Shown here piece by piece: positions 1 to 10,850 of a DNA stretch of 64,000 bases. Location of the stretch: assembly GCA_017354895.1 (NCBI GenBank), contig CP071497.1:62001-126000 (forward strand), read 5' to 3'. Source of the stretch: Podospora comata (Eukaryota; Ascomycota; Sordariomycetes; Sordariales; Podosporaceae). The notes below the pieces were generated by a model that worked only from the letters and a program-made list of their open reading frames with translations, did no database searches and had not been told where the DNA came from. The position numbers and the translations under genes are program-made. How positions within the stretch are numbered: the stretch's first letter is position 1; each line of letters begins with the position of its first letter.

Positions 1-1307
1 CTGACTGGTCTACTTCCAACTCCTCAGAAAGAGCCGTCGCCGTAGTCTTTCCTCGGACGACGGAGGATGTGTCTACCATCGCCCGGATATGCAGCAAACG
101 CAAAGTCCCCATGATCCCTTTTGGAGCTGGCTCGTCGGTTGAGGGCAACTTCAGCCAGCCTTATTCAGGAATCTGCATCGACTTCACCAATATGGACAAG
201 GTGATATCGTTCCACCCGGAAGACATGGACGTGGTAGTCCAGCCAGGAGTAAACTGGGTCGATCTCAACAACAAGATTGCCCACACCAACCTCTTCGCGC
301 CGATGGACCCCTCCCCCACAGCCACCGTCGGTGGCATGGTCTCAACTAACTGTTCTGGCACCAATGCCTTCCGCTACGGAACCATGAAAGACTGGGTCCT
401 CAACCTCACCGTTGTCCTGCCTGACGGCCAAACCGTCAAGACCCGTCGACGACCACGAAAGACCTCGGCGGGGTACAATCTCACCTCGTTATTCGTCGGT
501 GCAGAAGGGACTCTGGGTATGGTGACAGAAATCACCCTCAAACTCGCCCCTATACCGCAAGACACCTCCGTCGCCGTGATCCCCTTCCCCAGCATCAACG
601 ACGCCGCCGCAGCCGCCACCTCGCTCATCCGATCTGGCATCTCTGGCCTTGCCGCTCTCGAAATCATGGACGACGTCCAGATGGCCATCCTCAACAAGCA
701 CGGCAGCGCCACCGTCCGCCAACGCCGCTGGCAGGAGAAGCCTACCCTGTTTATCAAATTCTCCGGCACCACCGAAGCAATCAAATCCGACATTTCACGC
801 GTCTCATCCCTCGTGGCACCTTTCAGTGCTCACCAGCTCATCTTTGCCAGATCGAAAAAGGAGGAATCCAATCTCTGGGCTGCGCGCAAAGAAGCCTTGT
901 TCACCATGGTTAATATCCGCCCCGAGGGAACAGAAATGTGGTCTACCGACGTTGCGGTACCCATCTCGCGGCTTGCCGAGATCATCACCTGGTCCAAAGA
1001 GGAGTGTTCCAAGCTGGGCATTTTTGCCAGCGTCATTGGACATGTGGGGGATGGCAACTTTCATGTGGCTATGATGTACGACCCGAGGAATGCAGGGCAA
1101 AAGGAGGCAGTGGGGAAGACGGTCAAAGAGATGATGAAGAGGGCGTTGGAGATGGAGGGGACCGTGTCGGGGGAGCATGCTATTGGGATTGGCAAGAAGG
1201 GTAGCCTCAGGGACGAGTTGGGGGTGGAAACGATTGGGTTGATGAGGGCGTTGAAGAGGGCTGTGGATCCGGATTGGATTATGAACCCAGGGAAGGTGTT
1301 TGACTAG
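1..1307 (+). CDS. FAD-linked D-lactate dehydrogenase, 5' end cut by window
   Basis: Flavoenzyme that oxidises D-lactate to pyruvate, in fungi normally mitochondrial and passing electrons to cytochrome c. The frame is open from base 3, so the gene begins outside the window; about 434 residues are visible and the mitochondrial targeting sequence is missing. The N-terminal half is the PCMH-type FAD-binding domain, with PFGAGSSVEGN (the pyrophosphate-binding loop of this family) and GAEGTLGMVTEITL. The C-terminal half is the FAD-linked oxidase domain, with GHVGDGNFH, GEHAIGIGKKG (the usual GEHGIG with Gly to Ala) and the terminal MNPGKV. The stop is at 1305-1307. The visible part has no intron. 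A related 2-hydroxyacid or glycolate dehydrogenase is possible, but the motif set fits fungal DLD best. Family call is strong; exact substrate is inferred. Confidence 0.9.
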   Translation, partial: DWSTSNSSERAVAVVFPRTTEDVSTIARICSKRKVPMIPFGAGSSVEGNFSQPYSGICIDFTNMDKVISFHPEDMDVVVQPGVNWVDLNNKIAHTNLFAPMDPSPTATVGGMVSTNCSGTNAFRYGTMKDWVLNLTVVLPDGQTVKTRRRPRKTSAGYNLTSLFVGAEGTLGMVTEITLKLAPIPQDTSVAVIPFPSINDAAAAATSLIRSGISGLAALEIMDDVQMAILNKHGSATVRQRRWQEKPTLFIKFSGTTEAIKSDISRVSSLVAPFSAHQLIFARSKKEESNLWAARKEALFTMVNIRPEGTEMWSTDVAVPISRLAEIITWSKEECSKLGIFASVIGHVGDGNFHVAMMYDPRNAGQKEAVGKTVKEMMKRALEMEGTVSGEHAIGIGKKGSLRDELGVETIGLMRALKRAVDPDWIMNPGKVFD

Positions 1308-1416
1308 CGTCGTTCTTCATCTCGCTCATATATATTAGGTAGTGGTATTTTTGGTTGAGTAGGTAGGTACTGTTCAACACTCAAAGTTCGGGTATCATCG
1401 CGAAATGTCATATTCA

Positions 1417-1797
1417 TCATCTACGCCCTGCCCTTAGTTGCCCAATGACCTCCTCTCCTACAAACACCGCCACAGTTCCGATCAAGACCCAGCCCCCGAC
1501 ATACCAAGCCCAGTCACCCACCACACCAAACACCAAGCCCCAGATCAAAACATCGAATACGCACGACGCAAAGCTCTGACTCACTGCACCAGGATACACC
1601 TCAACCACAGACCGGCCGAACAGCAGCTGTTTTGCTTGCCAGAGCCCTATGATGGCCCTCCAGATTGCATACAGCGTACAAACTGCCCAAACAGCATCTC
1701 GAAAAGTGATGAAAGAGGGATTTTGGATTTTGAATGAGACTTCGTATAGGATCGGGCTGAAATAGGTTTGCCGCCGTGGTTGACGGTTTGTGGACAT
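1417..1797 (-). CDS. Small predicted membrane protein, unknown function
   Basis: A 126-residue protein starting at the ATG ending at 1797. An upstream in-frame ATG at 1872 would add 25 residues of low-complexity sequence and looks less likely. After a basic N-terminus (STNRQPRRQ) there are two or three hydrophobic stretches: about residues 35-55 (AVWAVCTLYAIW), 75-95 (FASCVFDVLIWGLVFGVV) and 97-115 (WAWYVGGWVLIGTVAVFV). It lies 110 bp beyond the stop of the D-lactate dehydrogenase on the opposite strand, so the two converge. I recognise no family. Hydrophobicity makes it more than a chance frame, but it could still be spurious. Confidence 0.45.
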   Translation of the reverse strand: MSTNRQPRRQTYFSPILYEVSFKIQNPSFITFRDAVWAVCTLYAIWRAIIGLWQAKQLLFGRSVVEVYPGAVSQSFASCVFDVLIWGLVFGVVGDWAWYVGGWVLIGTVAVFVGEEVIGQLRAGRR

Positions 1798-2084
1798 AGT
1801 CCGGGTTGGATTGGAATTCGACCGGCGGTATTGATACTTCGTGGTATAAATGTGTTGGTGAATGTAATACATTGGTAAAAACTTTATTAGGGATGAATGG
1901 CGGGTAGCAAATCACATGGGAGTTCGGGTTCTTTCTATTAAATGCTGCCTGGGGGAACCACGCAATCCAGGAGACGTGCCAAGAGTCGAATGGCCATCGA
2001 GACCTGCCAAGGTGGTACTAAGCTATCCAACATCCATCCTAGCTACAACAAGACGCGCAATCTAATTATTGTCTTTCAGGTCAA

Positions 2085-3762
2085 CTAAGCCTTGTTTTCG
2101 CCATCGCGCGTGACAGTCTCAGCCAAACCAGGGTGCTCCCCCTTTTCTTTTCTAGCAATGACAGCCTCGATCTCGGCAGCCAAGCGAGACTCGCCCTTTC
2201 TGGTGTTCCACGGACGTGGCCCGTCCTTAGAGAACATGACCTCAATCTCCTCCAACGTCTTACCGCAGGTCTCTGGGTAAAACACCCAGAACCAGATCGC
2301 CGCGGCAACGCACAAGGCGCCAAAGATGATAAAGAGCTTCCAGGTAATGTTGACAAAAGCTGGTGGCGTGAACATGCCCAAGGCAAAGTTGAAGACCCAG
2401 TTGGACAGAGCCGCCATCGACATGCCTGTGGCACGGGTGCCGAGGGACCACACTTCAGCAGCGTAGATCCAGCATACTGGAGCCAGCGTAAGGGCGTACA
2501 CCACGATCAGGAGATACGAGAAGGTGATGACAGTGTTGGCCGGGGCGCCCGAGTGAACAGCAATGACAATGTTGGCATTCGGGGGGTTGCCAACTCCACC
2601 AGGAACATCGGTGTGGTTGCCACCCATGACACCGCCGATGACAAAGTGGCAGAAGCCCATGCCAAGAGCTCCCCAGACAAGGAGAGTGCGACGGCCAGTC
2701 TTGTCAATGAAAAGCCTGTGAAGAAGTGTCAGTCTTTGTGTTGTTGACGACCAAACGAGAAAGAACGTACCACATGACACCTGTAAAGATGATGAAGACG
2801 GCATACTGAATACCCGAAGTAACCATGGCCACATCGCCCTCCAACCCGGCCATCTGGGCGATATATGTCAGGTAATACACAATGACATTGGCACCAGCCA
2901 GTTGCTGCCACGCCTGTACCGTCATTCCCGCCATGGTCCTCTTCCACATTCCATTCTTGAAGAACTTCCTCCACCCCTTTCCAGCCTCCCTCTCCGCATT
3001 CATGACTGTGACAATCTCTTCCCACTCGGCAATCACCCTCGGATCCTCAATATTGCCATCCGCCTGGATGTTTGCCAGCGTCCGGATCGCTTCTTCATCC
3101 CTCCCCACTTTGGCCAACCATCTGGGGGACCGGGGCAGAAAGGGCAGCCCAATAATGAGGAGAACGCAAGGGATAAACTGCGTCCCCCACGCCGTCCGGA
3201 AGCTTGCCGTCCCCGGGATACTCGCACACGCATAGCCGATAAAGTACATGATCAAAATGCCAAACTCGATGGCGAGCTGCTGGATAATGACCAGACTCCC
3301 TCTCTTTTCCGCTTTGGCAATCTCGGCCAGGTACACGGGCACCTGAGCGGACGTGATACCAACCGTGAATCCGTTGAACACTCTGCCCACGATCAGCTGG
3401 CCGACGTTTTGGCAGGCCACCTGCACAGATGTCCCAATGAGCCAGAATAAGCACGCAAACATGATGGAGTCCCTCCGACCAATCTTGTCCGAGATGGGGC
3501 CTGCAACGGCAGAGCCGAGGACGGAGCCGGCGGCGAGGGCGGAACCGATGGCACCTTGGATGACGCCCGAGGGATTGTTGAAGTAGGTGATGTACTGGTT
3601 CGTGACGACGATGGCCGACATGGACGAGATGTCGAAGCCGAAAAGGGCACCGCCCAGGGTGGCGATGATGGCCACGAGGTGGACATTGTAGATAGTGGGG
3701 AGCTTCATCTTGGGCATCCTGTCTAGGTGTCTGAGCCCCTTGGATGCTGCTGATGGCGACAC
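2085..3762 (-). CDS. MFS sugar porter (monosaccharide transporter type)
   Basis: Twelve-helix plasma-membrane transporter of the sugar porter family. Two exons, 3762-2771 and 2715-2085, joined across a 55-bp intron (GTACGT donor, CACAG acceptor), giving 540 residues. Family motifs in order: GGALFGFDISSMSAIV in helix 1, SDKIGRRDS in the loop 2-3 signature, PVYLAEIAKAEKRG, PRSPRWL (family consensus PESPRWL), WQQLAGANVIVYY in helix 7, DKTGRRTLL, and PETCGKTLEEIE after helix 12. The start MSPSAASKG was taken as the longest; MPKMKLP fifteen residues later is an alternative. The next gene on this strand is a second, unrelated MFS transporter. Substrate cannot be read from the sequence; hexose, pentose or quinate are all possible. 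Confidence 0.9.
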
Positions 3763-4509
3763 ACAAGAGCTCAGGTGGGAATAAGCTTAAATAAATGGAG
3801 GAACCACCAGGCTGGTCGATGGGAGCAGAGGAGGAAATTCTTGACGTTATCTATCTCGCCTCGCCATATGGAGGTCTGGATCGGCCGACCAATATTACCC
3901 TTTGCATCCTCGCATCCTCGCATCCTGCGTGAGGGGAGAGACATACAACCGTAGACGCGAGCCAATGCGGTCAGGCCGCCGCGACCAGGAAGAGGCATGG
4001 TTGATACAAGCAAGTTGAGCCGTTCTGGATGTTACCCTGATGGTCGTGCGTGCCTGTGGTCCAGGAAGCATCAAGATGGTGGTAGAGCGAGGGAGGTTGG
4101 AGGAAATGACGAATCCCGCCAATCATGGGCCGGACCGTTGCGACGCAGCGGAAGTATGCCGTGGCATACCGTTGAGACTGTGACCGTCGATGCACCGGGT
4201 TTCGCAGCCGTGATAGGCGCGCTTCTGACCCATGCTCGGGTGAATGTAGCATTGACGAGCAGGTCACTACCGCCTTCGGCAGTTTTATCGACGATACCTG
4301 ACTTGCTGTCGATCGGTGGATGTGTCTCCAGGAATTTCCCCGGCTTTTTACCCCAACTTTGAGGTGGAGAGGTGGAGGCCTGATCACGGCCCGTTCAGTG
4401 TTTACTGTGTGGAGATGGAATGTGCCAAACCGGCGTCATATTTTCTGGTCAGACTGGCAGCTGGCTGCCTTTTTCCCACAATACAAGATCCATCCGTCTA
4501 CCTACATGA
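3763..4509. other. Intergenic, promoter of sugar porter
   Basis: Between the start of the sugar porter and the stop of the MFS drug/polyamine transporter. Short open frames on both strands have no recognisable content. A short direct repeat of CATCCTCG near 3904-3922 is the only structure I see. It should hold the sugar porter promoter and the 3' UTR of the neighbour. Confidence 0.5.
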
Positions 4510-5931
4510 TCAAGCGGCAGTGATGTACTGGCTGTGCGCCCGAATCCGCTTGCCATACTTGTACAACACCCACGGTACTGGAACCAACACGACGGAGATG
4601 AATCCCAACAAACTGCTGGCCCATCCGGTACCCAAAGACGAGAATAGCTGCACGGTAAACAGAGGGAAGGCGCCTCCAAAGGCATACCTCAACAAACTGT
4701 TGGCACTGAGCGCACTCGCGCCGTGCAGCGAACCATACGAGTTCATAATGTACAGGGCACCGCTGCTGTACACCATGATGTTTCCCACAGCAAATGGCAC
4801 TGCGGCCACGACAGGGCTCGCCCAGTGTGCGCCTGCGTTGGCGGACCACCCGAACCAAAACAAACTGGCTGGGTTGAGGGCGCTGCCCACCATGGCGCCG
4901 TAGAGACGGTGCTCAGGTGGCACTTTGCCAACCCCATACTTGGTCTCTAATGCGGGATACGTGCGACGGTCAATGTAGACAACCCCAACGAACCCTACTA
5001 CGCACCCCAACGCGATGGAGAGAAACGTGAGGCCTTGCTGGCCCGGGGTGAAGTTGTAGTGGCCGCCCGGGCCAAATATGTAGGGGAATGCGGCAAAGAA
5101 GCTGTAGAAAACGGCAAAGTTGAAGGCCATGTAGATGGTCATGAAGAGCACGATGGACTCGACAAAGAGCATCTTGAACGGCTTGAGAAGAATACGCTGG
5201 AGGATGGCGCGGGATGGTGGAGCGACCTTGGAGGACCATGTGGGTGTTTTCTCGTTTCGCGTGCGCTTCTCCAGAATGATCTTTTTGTAGGTTTCGGGCT
5301 GGGGAAGGGCGTACAGGTAGTTGAAGACGATCATGAAGAGGATAACCCATTGGAGCCATCGCCATCCCTTGGCCTCGATCAGGTAGCCGCCGACAACAGG
5401 CCCAAAGGCCGGCCCCAGAAAAGGCGAAACAAAGTAAAAAGGATACACGACGCCGGCGAGGGTGGGCCGCCAGAGATCGGCATTGGTGCCGCCGCCCACC
5501 GACACGACGGCACTGCCAAAGAAGCCAGCAAAGGTGCGGCAGACAATCAAGGTGACAAAGTTGGGAGCCAGTCCAGAGCCCAGAGTGAACAGGCCAAAGA
5601 TGGGAACTGTCGTCAAATAGACGATCCTGCGGCCGTAGTTCTCGCTGACAGGGGCAGCAATGATGGCGCCGAGACCAAGGGCCCAGAGGAAGAGGGAGAG
5701 GCCGAGCAATGATTCGGTGCGGGACACGTTGAACTGCTGTGATATGTCGTTGGTACCCGAGGTGTAGACCGAGGAGGCAAAAGAGACGTTGACGCAGAGC
5801 AGGGCCGGAATGCTCGTCATGTAGAGGCGCTTCCACAGGGGCCAGTTGTAGGGACAGTCGGCATCATCAGGGCCTGTCCAGTCCAGGTCAACCAAGTCGC
5901 GTGCCTGAGGCGCTCGGGAGGGGAGAGCCAT
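4510..5931 (-). CDS. MFS transporter, DHA1 (drug/polyamine H+ antiporter) type
   Basis: Intronless 473-residue membrane protein. The N-terminal PYNWPLWKRLYMTSIPALLC is the entry to helix 1 typical of fungal DHA1 transporters such as the TPO/FLU1 group. Other matches: SENYGRRIVYL (motif A, loop 2-3), CRTFAGFFGSA, NADLWRP, FLGPAFGPVVGGYL (antiporter motif C in helix 5) and ETYKKIILEKR in the central loop. The family exports polyamines, azoles and small toxins from the cytoplasm by proton exchange. The loop after NADLW has TLAG where relatives usually carry a charged EHRG-type sequence, a small departure. The N-terminal cytoplasmic tail is short (about 25 residues), so regulation by tail phosphorylation, known in yeast Tpo1, is less likely here. 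Substrate is unknown. Confidence 0.88.
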   Translation of the reverse strand: MALPSRAPQARDLVDLDWTGPDDADCPYNWPLWKRLYMTSIPALLCVNVSFASSVYTSGTNDISQQFNVSRTESLLGLSLFLWALGLGAIIAAPVSENYGRRIVYLTTVPIFGLFTLGSGLAPNFVTLIVCRTFAGFFGSAVVSVGGGTNADLWRPTLAGVVYPFYFVSPFLGPAFGPVVGGYLIEAKGWRWLQWVILFMIVFNYLYALPQPETYKKIILEKRTRNEKTPTWSSKVAPPSRAILQRILLKPFKMLFVESIVLFMTIYMAFNFAVFYSFFAAFPYIFGPGGHYNFTPGQQGLTFLSIALGCVVGFVGVVYIDRRTYPALETKYGVGKVPPEHRLYGAMVGSALNPASLFWFGWSANAGAHWASPVVAAVPFAVGNIMVYSSGALYIMNSYGSLHGASALSANSLLRYAFGGAFPLFTVQLFSSLGTGWASSLLGFISVVLVPVPWVLYKYGKRIRAHSQYITAA

Positions 5932-6197
5932 GGCGGTCGAGCGTAAAAGTGAGTGTCCTGGTGATGGGAGCAGTCCATGTTACCCACCTCACATCACATA
6001 CCTGTCGACGATGATTCATCCTGTCGGTTATCGTGCCCGGGTGTTGTTGGTTGACTGTCGACGAGGGAGGAGCTTTGACCACTACGAAAGACCAAGCTGC
6101 TGCACGTGACAGCGCTTGATCAATGCCAACTCAGAAGGATCCTGGAAAGTCACTCACCCTCATCCTCCCTCATCCTCACCACTGGCGACAATGCACA

Positions 6198-6293
6198 ATG
6201 GCCGACCTCACAGCTGTCCCGGACGAGCTGACTAGAATGATAGGCCATGAGCTCGAGGAGCCGTCTGGCGATTCAACCTCCGTCAAAATATGA
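6198..6293 (+). pseudogene. F-box start remnant
   Basis: An ATG opens a 31-codon frame beginning MADLTAVPDELTRMIGHEL and ending at TGA (6291-6293). The pattern of Pro-Asp-Glu-Leu followed by Ile-x-x-Glu-Leu is that of an F-box helix 1. No continuation is visible in any frame. It lies 145 bp upstream of a second F-box-like opening, so it may be the relic of a tandem copy, or of an older first exon of the same locus. Confidence 0.4.
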
Positions 6294-6437
6294 CTCGGTT
6301 AGGGTTATGACCCACCGGAAGGAAGTCGGGTAAATATCACGTGCCCGCGCGAAGGTTTCGCGAAGAGGGCTGTTTACACAATACACTTCAGCCTCTGCTG
6401 TGCTGTTTGTCGTGGCAGCTCTCCAGCATCAACAACA

Positions 6438-9400
6438 ATGGCTACCTTCATGGGCCTGCCGAACGAGACCTTTGTCCAGGATTTGCAACGAGGTGCGCGA
6501 TTTCTAAGCCCTCGCCGATGTCCTCAACACTCTGCGCCTTGTCCCGTACCGCCCGCCGCCTCGCCATCGTCGCTGAAAGGCCCCTGTACGAAGTCGGAAT
6601 AGAGAAGTTCAAGGCTCTTCCCCTGGCATGAGCTGCCTACACCGGCCACACCGGCACTGCGCGCAAGGCGCTCGAATACAGCGCTGACCCCAATGCCTGC
6701 TTCCAATTTGCGTTCAAGGTCGAGTTCTGGGACAGGGTCGAGGATGCAGTCCGGGCCGAAGAGCGTGAGAAGAGGGACCGTGAACCGGTCGAAGGGGCGG
6801 ACGAGTCAGAGGTCACTGAACCGTACAAGCGACATCTGACTCCCACCTTTACCCAGATTGATGTCCTGTTGCCCACCGGCCGCACAACCGTCTCGAATAG
6901 CACCGCCCCTCTCCACAATGGCATTGACGCAAGAGTTGGGCCTGATGCTGACGTAGAAATGGCCGAGGGCAACGACGGCTCTGACAACGAACCAGACGAA
7001 ATACTAGACGAAGATAGAGAGTGGCATTGGTCTCAACAGGGCCCGGCATGTGTGGAACAGCCCCAGGGTTCGCAAATACACAGGCTTGCACCTGGCCGCC
7101 AAGAGAGGGCACAACCATGTGGTCAGTATCATGTTGGACAATGGTGCCAATGTCGAAGCTCTGGCAGCGCGTTTCTGTTTGTACTCCAAAAATGGCACCA
7201 TCTGGGAAAGGTTGGCCGCAGCTAGTTCTGGTGATGACGAGTTCCTGGGGTAGTGGTCACCGCTGCATGTGGCAATCTGTCACAAGAATCTTGACACAGC
7301 CAAACTCCTGGTCTCCCGGGGTGCCTATGCCATGAGAGGCGCCAACGGCGGTTATACGGCCCTTCATCAACTGGCCTACGGAGGCCACTTGGAGTTGCTT
7401 CAAGATATTCTGGACGGAAACAGGGCGGTCAATATTAACGTCGCAGACGAGCGGGGTCTCACACTCCTATACCATGCCGCCGTCCTCCACCGGGAGCCTG
7501 TTGTCTCTTTTCCGGTCGACCGTGGCACCACGGCGACCCCCGCATAGAGATTCGTCTGGGCGAGGGCAAGAGAATCATCACAACGCCTCTCGGCGAGGCC
7601 TGCAGCATTGGCAACTTCCTGGCTGAGAAAATATTGCTGAATCTCGGTGCCGACATGACGCAACTGGCTACAGCACATTTGGCTGACGGGACATATATGG
7701 AGCTTCTACTGCCTACCCTTTGTTGCATGTACTCGCATGCTGACGCACTGGACGATCTATTGCAGGACGGCGACCAGGTTGCGGCGACACCCCGGTTTTG
7801 TGCTCGTACCAGCCGATCGAGCGAATTGTCAAAGGCGGCGTTCCTCACGAATGGACATTCAACAACGGGCGAAGGGCGTTTGCGCTTCACCTAGCCGCCC
7901 GCAACTTGAGATGGGATGCCGTTGTCGGCTGTTGGAGGCTGGTGCCGACGTCAACGCGGCTGACGACCTGGAGCAAACTGCGCTGATAGTTTTGCTTGGC
8001 AACTTTCGCTATACTCAACAACTTCCCGATTTAGTCCACAAACCCGAAAAAGTCGTTTGTCTACGACAACCTCCAAGCGTTTGTGGCCTTTGGGGTCGAG
8101 GTCAATGCCCAAGACCACTCAGGGAAAACGGTTCTCCATCATTTCTTCAGGGCTTTTGCCGAGTGGCCCGATCGCCAGTGGACAACCGAATACGCAAAGG
8201 AGGTCCTTGAATTTCTCCTGGAAGAGGGCGCAGACCCGCTTATTCGCGACAACAATGACGTTACGGCCTTTGAGACGGCGGTCAAATGCAAGCACGTCTG
8301 GGCTATCAACATGATGTCGCTCATGTGCAAACTCGACCCGAACACATCGTTTGGTGGCCTAGACAAGGGACAAAGACTCTTTCTCGCTGCTGGGTGCTCT
8401 CATCAGTATAAAGCCTTATACAGGTATGACGAAGGGGAGCACCCCCGGGATGCCGACCACAATGAGCTCATGTCCTTGATGGGGGCCCATGACATGATAA
8501 TGGACATGGACCTGCTCGACTCTGACGATGATTTCCCAACAGGGCTCTGGGATGCCCAAAATCGCTTCAAGGCAACCCAGGCGGTTAGTGAAGCGGTGAT
8601 TGACACACTGATCAATATGGATCTGACCCATCACTTGACATCGTCCATGCCCTTCTTTCTGTGGTGTCTCCCTCCGGCGTACCGGTGGCATGTGCGGTCC
8701 TCGCGCCAGCTCATCAAGCTCACTGTTGCTCGTGTCCTCTGCCACCGTGGTGGCTTGGGTGTATCCCAACTCGGCTCCGACCAGATGAAATCATTCTTCA
8801 AGCGGTTACGGCGACGTCGGGAATGGGACATGGTCTGCCATCTGCTGGACTCGGTCCCTGACCGCGAGATTGACAACATCGGCCGCGATAGGGAGACGCT
8901 GCTGTTTGCAATTCTAGCGCATGGAGAGATGACGGGCTGGACTTAGCTATGCCACTTGCATCTCTAAGCTGGTCGAACGCGGGGCGGATTGCCATCGACT
9001 CATCGACTGCCAACACAACGGGTTTGCCATGAGTCCTCTGACGGGGGCATTGATGTACCAGAGCGGCCCATTGATACAGAAGCTGTTGGCCCTGCAGCCC
9101 ATCAAGGACCACCCTGAGGCTGTCAAGCAACCTTTCCTGTACGAGGCGGTCAGGCATCTGCTGGAGGCTGATCGTAGGTACAACTATGCAGGGTACCAGA
9201 CACCGGCCAAGTGCCACCAAGGTCCCAGCATAATCCAATTGGTGATGGAATCAGGGGCTGACACGGCCGTGACAAACGACATGGATGGCAACACTGCTTG
9301 GTCCACACTTTTGAGCGACATGTTACAGCGCCGACAGATTACATCGAAATATTGTTGCTTGTTCAAAATCTTGAGTCCAGGTGTAAACATTCACCGCAGG

Positions 9401-9598
9401 AATAACCAGGGCGAGTCTGTGATCAGTTACCTACGGCAACTACTGGCCCCCGGTGCCGATGAAGACCATGGTCAAAAGGAGGGAGTGATTGAGAACGGAT
9501 TGGAGCATCTCAATAAACACTTCGAGACTGTTCTGGGCGAGGATGGAGGTGAGACAATTGTATGGAAGGAGACGCCGTGCACAGGTCAGGCTGGTTAA
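6438..9598 (+). pseudogene. Decayed F-box / ankyrin-repeat gene
   Basis: Coding-like sequence runs for 3.1 kb but shifts among the three frames. It opens with MATFMGLPNETFVQ, then an F-box-like stretch (NEVRDF, ALADVLNTLRLV, RTARRLAIVAERPLYE). Ankyrin signatures follow: PLA-AAYTGHTGTARKAL (in-frame TGA at 6629 where Trp would fit), TGLHLAAKRGHNHVVSIML near 7080, WSPLHVAICHKNLDTAKLL after a TAG at 7251, TALHQLAYGGHLELLQDIL near 7360, and LLEAGADVNAADD near 7940. A long open part spans 8083-8946, and the last part is 9029-9598. I count about five or six frame changes and at least three stops, too many and too close together for introns. In related fungi such proteins are lineage-specific and expanded. 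It most likely makes no full protein. Confidence 0.8.
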
Positions 9599-10850
9599 TG
9601 GTCCGGAATGAAGACTTTTTGCATGGCGCTGGAAGACTTTGGATATATGATTGTGTATGAGAAACCCACCTAAACCCAAGCTAATGTCGTCGTCTGGTGA
9701 ACTTGCGTGGGATGATGCAACGAGATGGGAATATTACATTTGTGTCGATTTGTGTCTTGGCATTCTTTTGTCACACCCAATCGCCAGGTTACCCAAGTAT
9801 GCTGCGGTTCTGAGGGTGGTCGTGCGCTCGATGGCCTTGAAACACTTGAAGGGCGGGAGATCCAGCGCAGATGACTCGTCCACTCTGCTTCTGCCACACT
9901 CCCGCGCGTCTTGCTGCAGAATTCGGCGTAACGCGCGGCCCTCCCTGAGCTCTGATGGCGAACCAGACTGCCGGAAGCCCCCGAGTGCCTGTGGAAAGTC
10001 GGGGCGGGCAGCGGGTAGCGAGTCCAAACGAATCAGTAGCTAAGACATCCGATCCACCGCACGGCTCCATGAACAAAAGCTGAAAGCTGGTGCCCATCTC
10101 CAGCTCTGTCGTAGGTGGACATGATCATCGAGGCTTTTGGAACCTCTTGATGACATGCCCGTTGGGACGGGATGCGGGGTGTTTGCGCAGTCAGGTGGTT
10201 TATGGCGCGGGGGTGCCTGGAGCCGGACGGGTGCTGCAGCGCCCTGTAGTGTTTGGTTAAGTCCGTATTAGCGGCAGTCCCACGGCACCGTCTTTGGACG
10301 GACCCGGGAGCTTCATCAACTACCTATCCGGCCACCAGAAAGGTCCTGCATCGTCAGCACCGGCCGCATATCGCTCTGTACGACACCGATATGAGGGGTA
10401 TATTACTCCCGTCCTTTCCCTGTCTTCTTTCTGGGCTTCTCACCAGTTCGCAGTCGTCTGCATGAGAGGAGAACGTGACAGCAGCATCCACCGCCCAGAA
10501 GTAGCAACAACACCCCCGCCAAGCAGTTGAGACGCAGGTGAAACATTGAAACAACGATCTTCCCCCTTGTCTTTCGCCTGGTAGCAGAAATAAATACCTT
10601 TGTTCGATCTACACAGCGAACTCTTGGGTCTCTGTCTTTGAGGTCCTTTTTTGGAAGTTTCTGCTTTGGCATACCACGAAGGGAGGAAGGATATATTCAT
10701 TACGACCGACCGTTGACCGATCGGCTGGCACAACATCCCACTTTTTTTCCTTTTGCCTGTCTTTGAACTTCTTAATTCTGTCGTTTTTCCCTCTCTATTC
10801 ATGCTTTTACGGCCTTATCTCTATTAATACACCCCGAATAGTCATTAATC
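9599..10850. other. Intergenic, promoter region of OSBP gene
   Basis: No coding sequence recognised. Short frames on both strands lack family motifs. The last 300 bases are rich in pyrimidine tracts on the coding strand (CTTTTTTGG, CACTTTTTTTCC), as common in fungal 5' leaders. Confidence 0.5.

Noticed and set aside
5035-5712. 225-codon plus-strand frame opposite the MFS gene
   Set aside because: Antisense shadow with Gly/Glu/Asp bias and no motif.
6438-9598. Reading the frame changes as introns
   Set aside because: Shifts occur over a few bases with coding-like sequence on both sides and no GT-AG pairs of fungal intron length.
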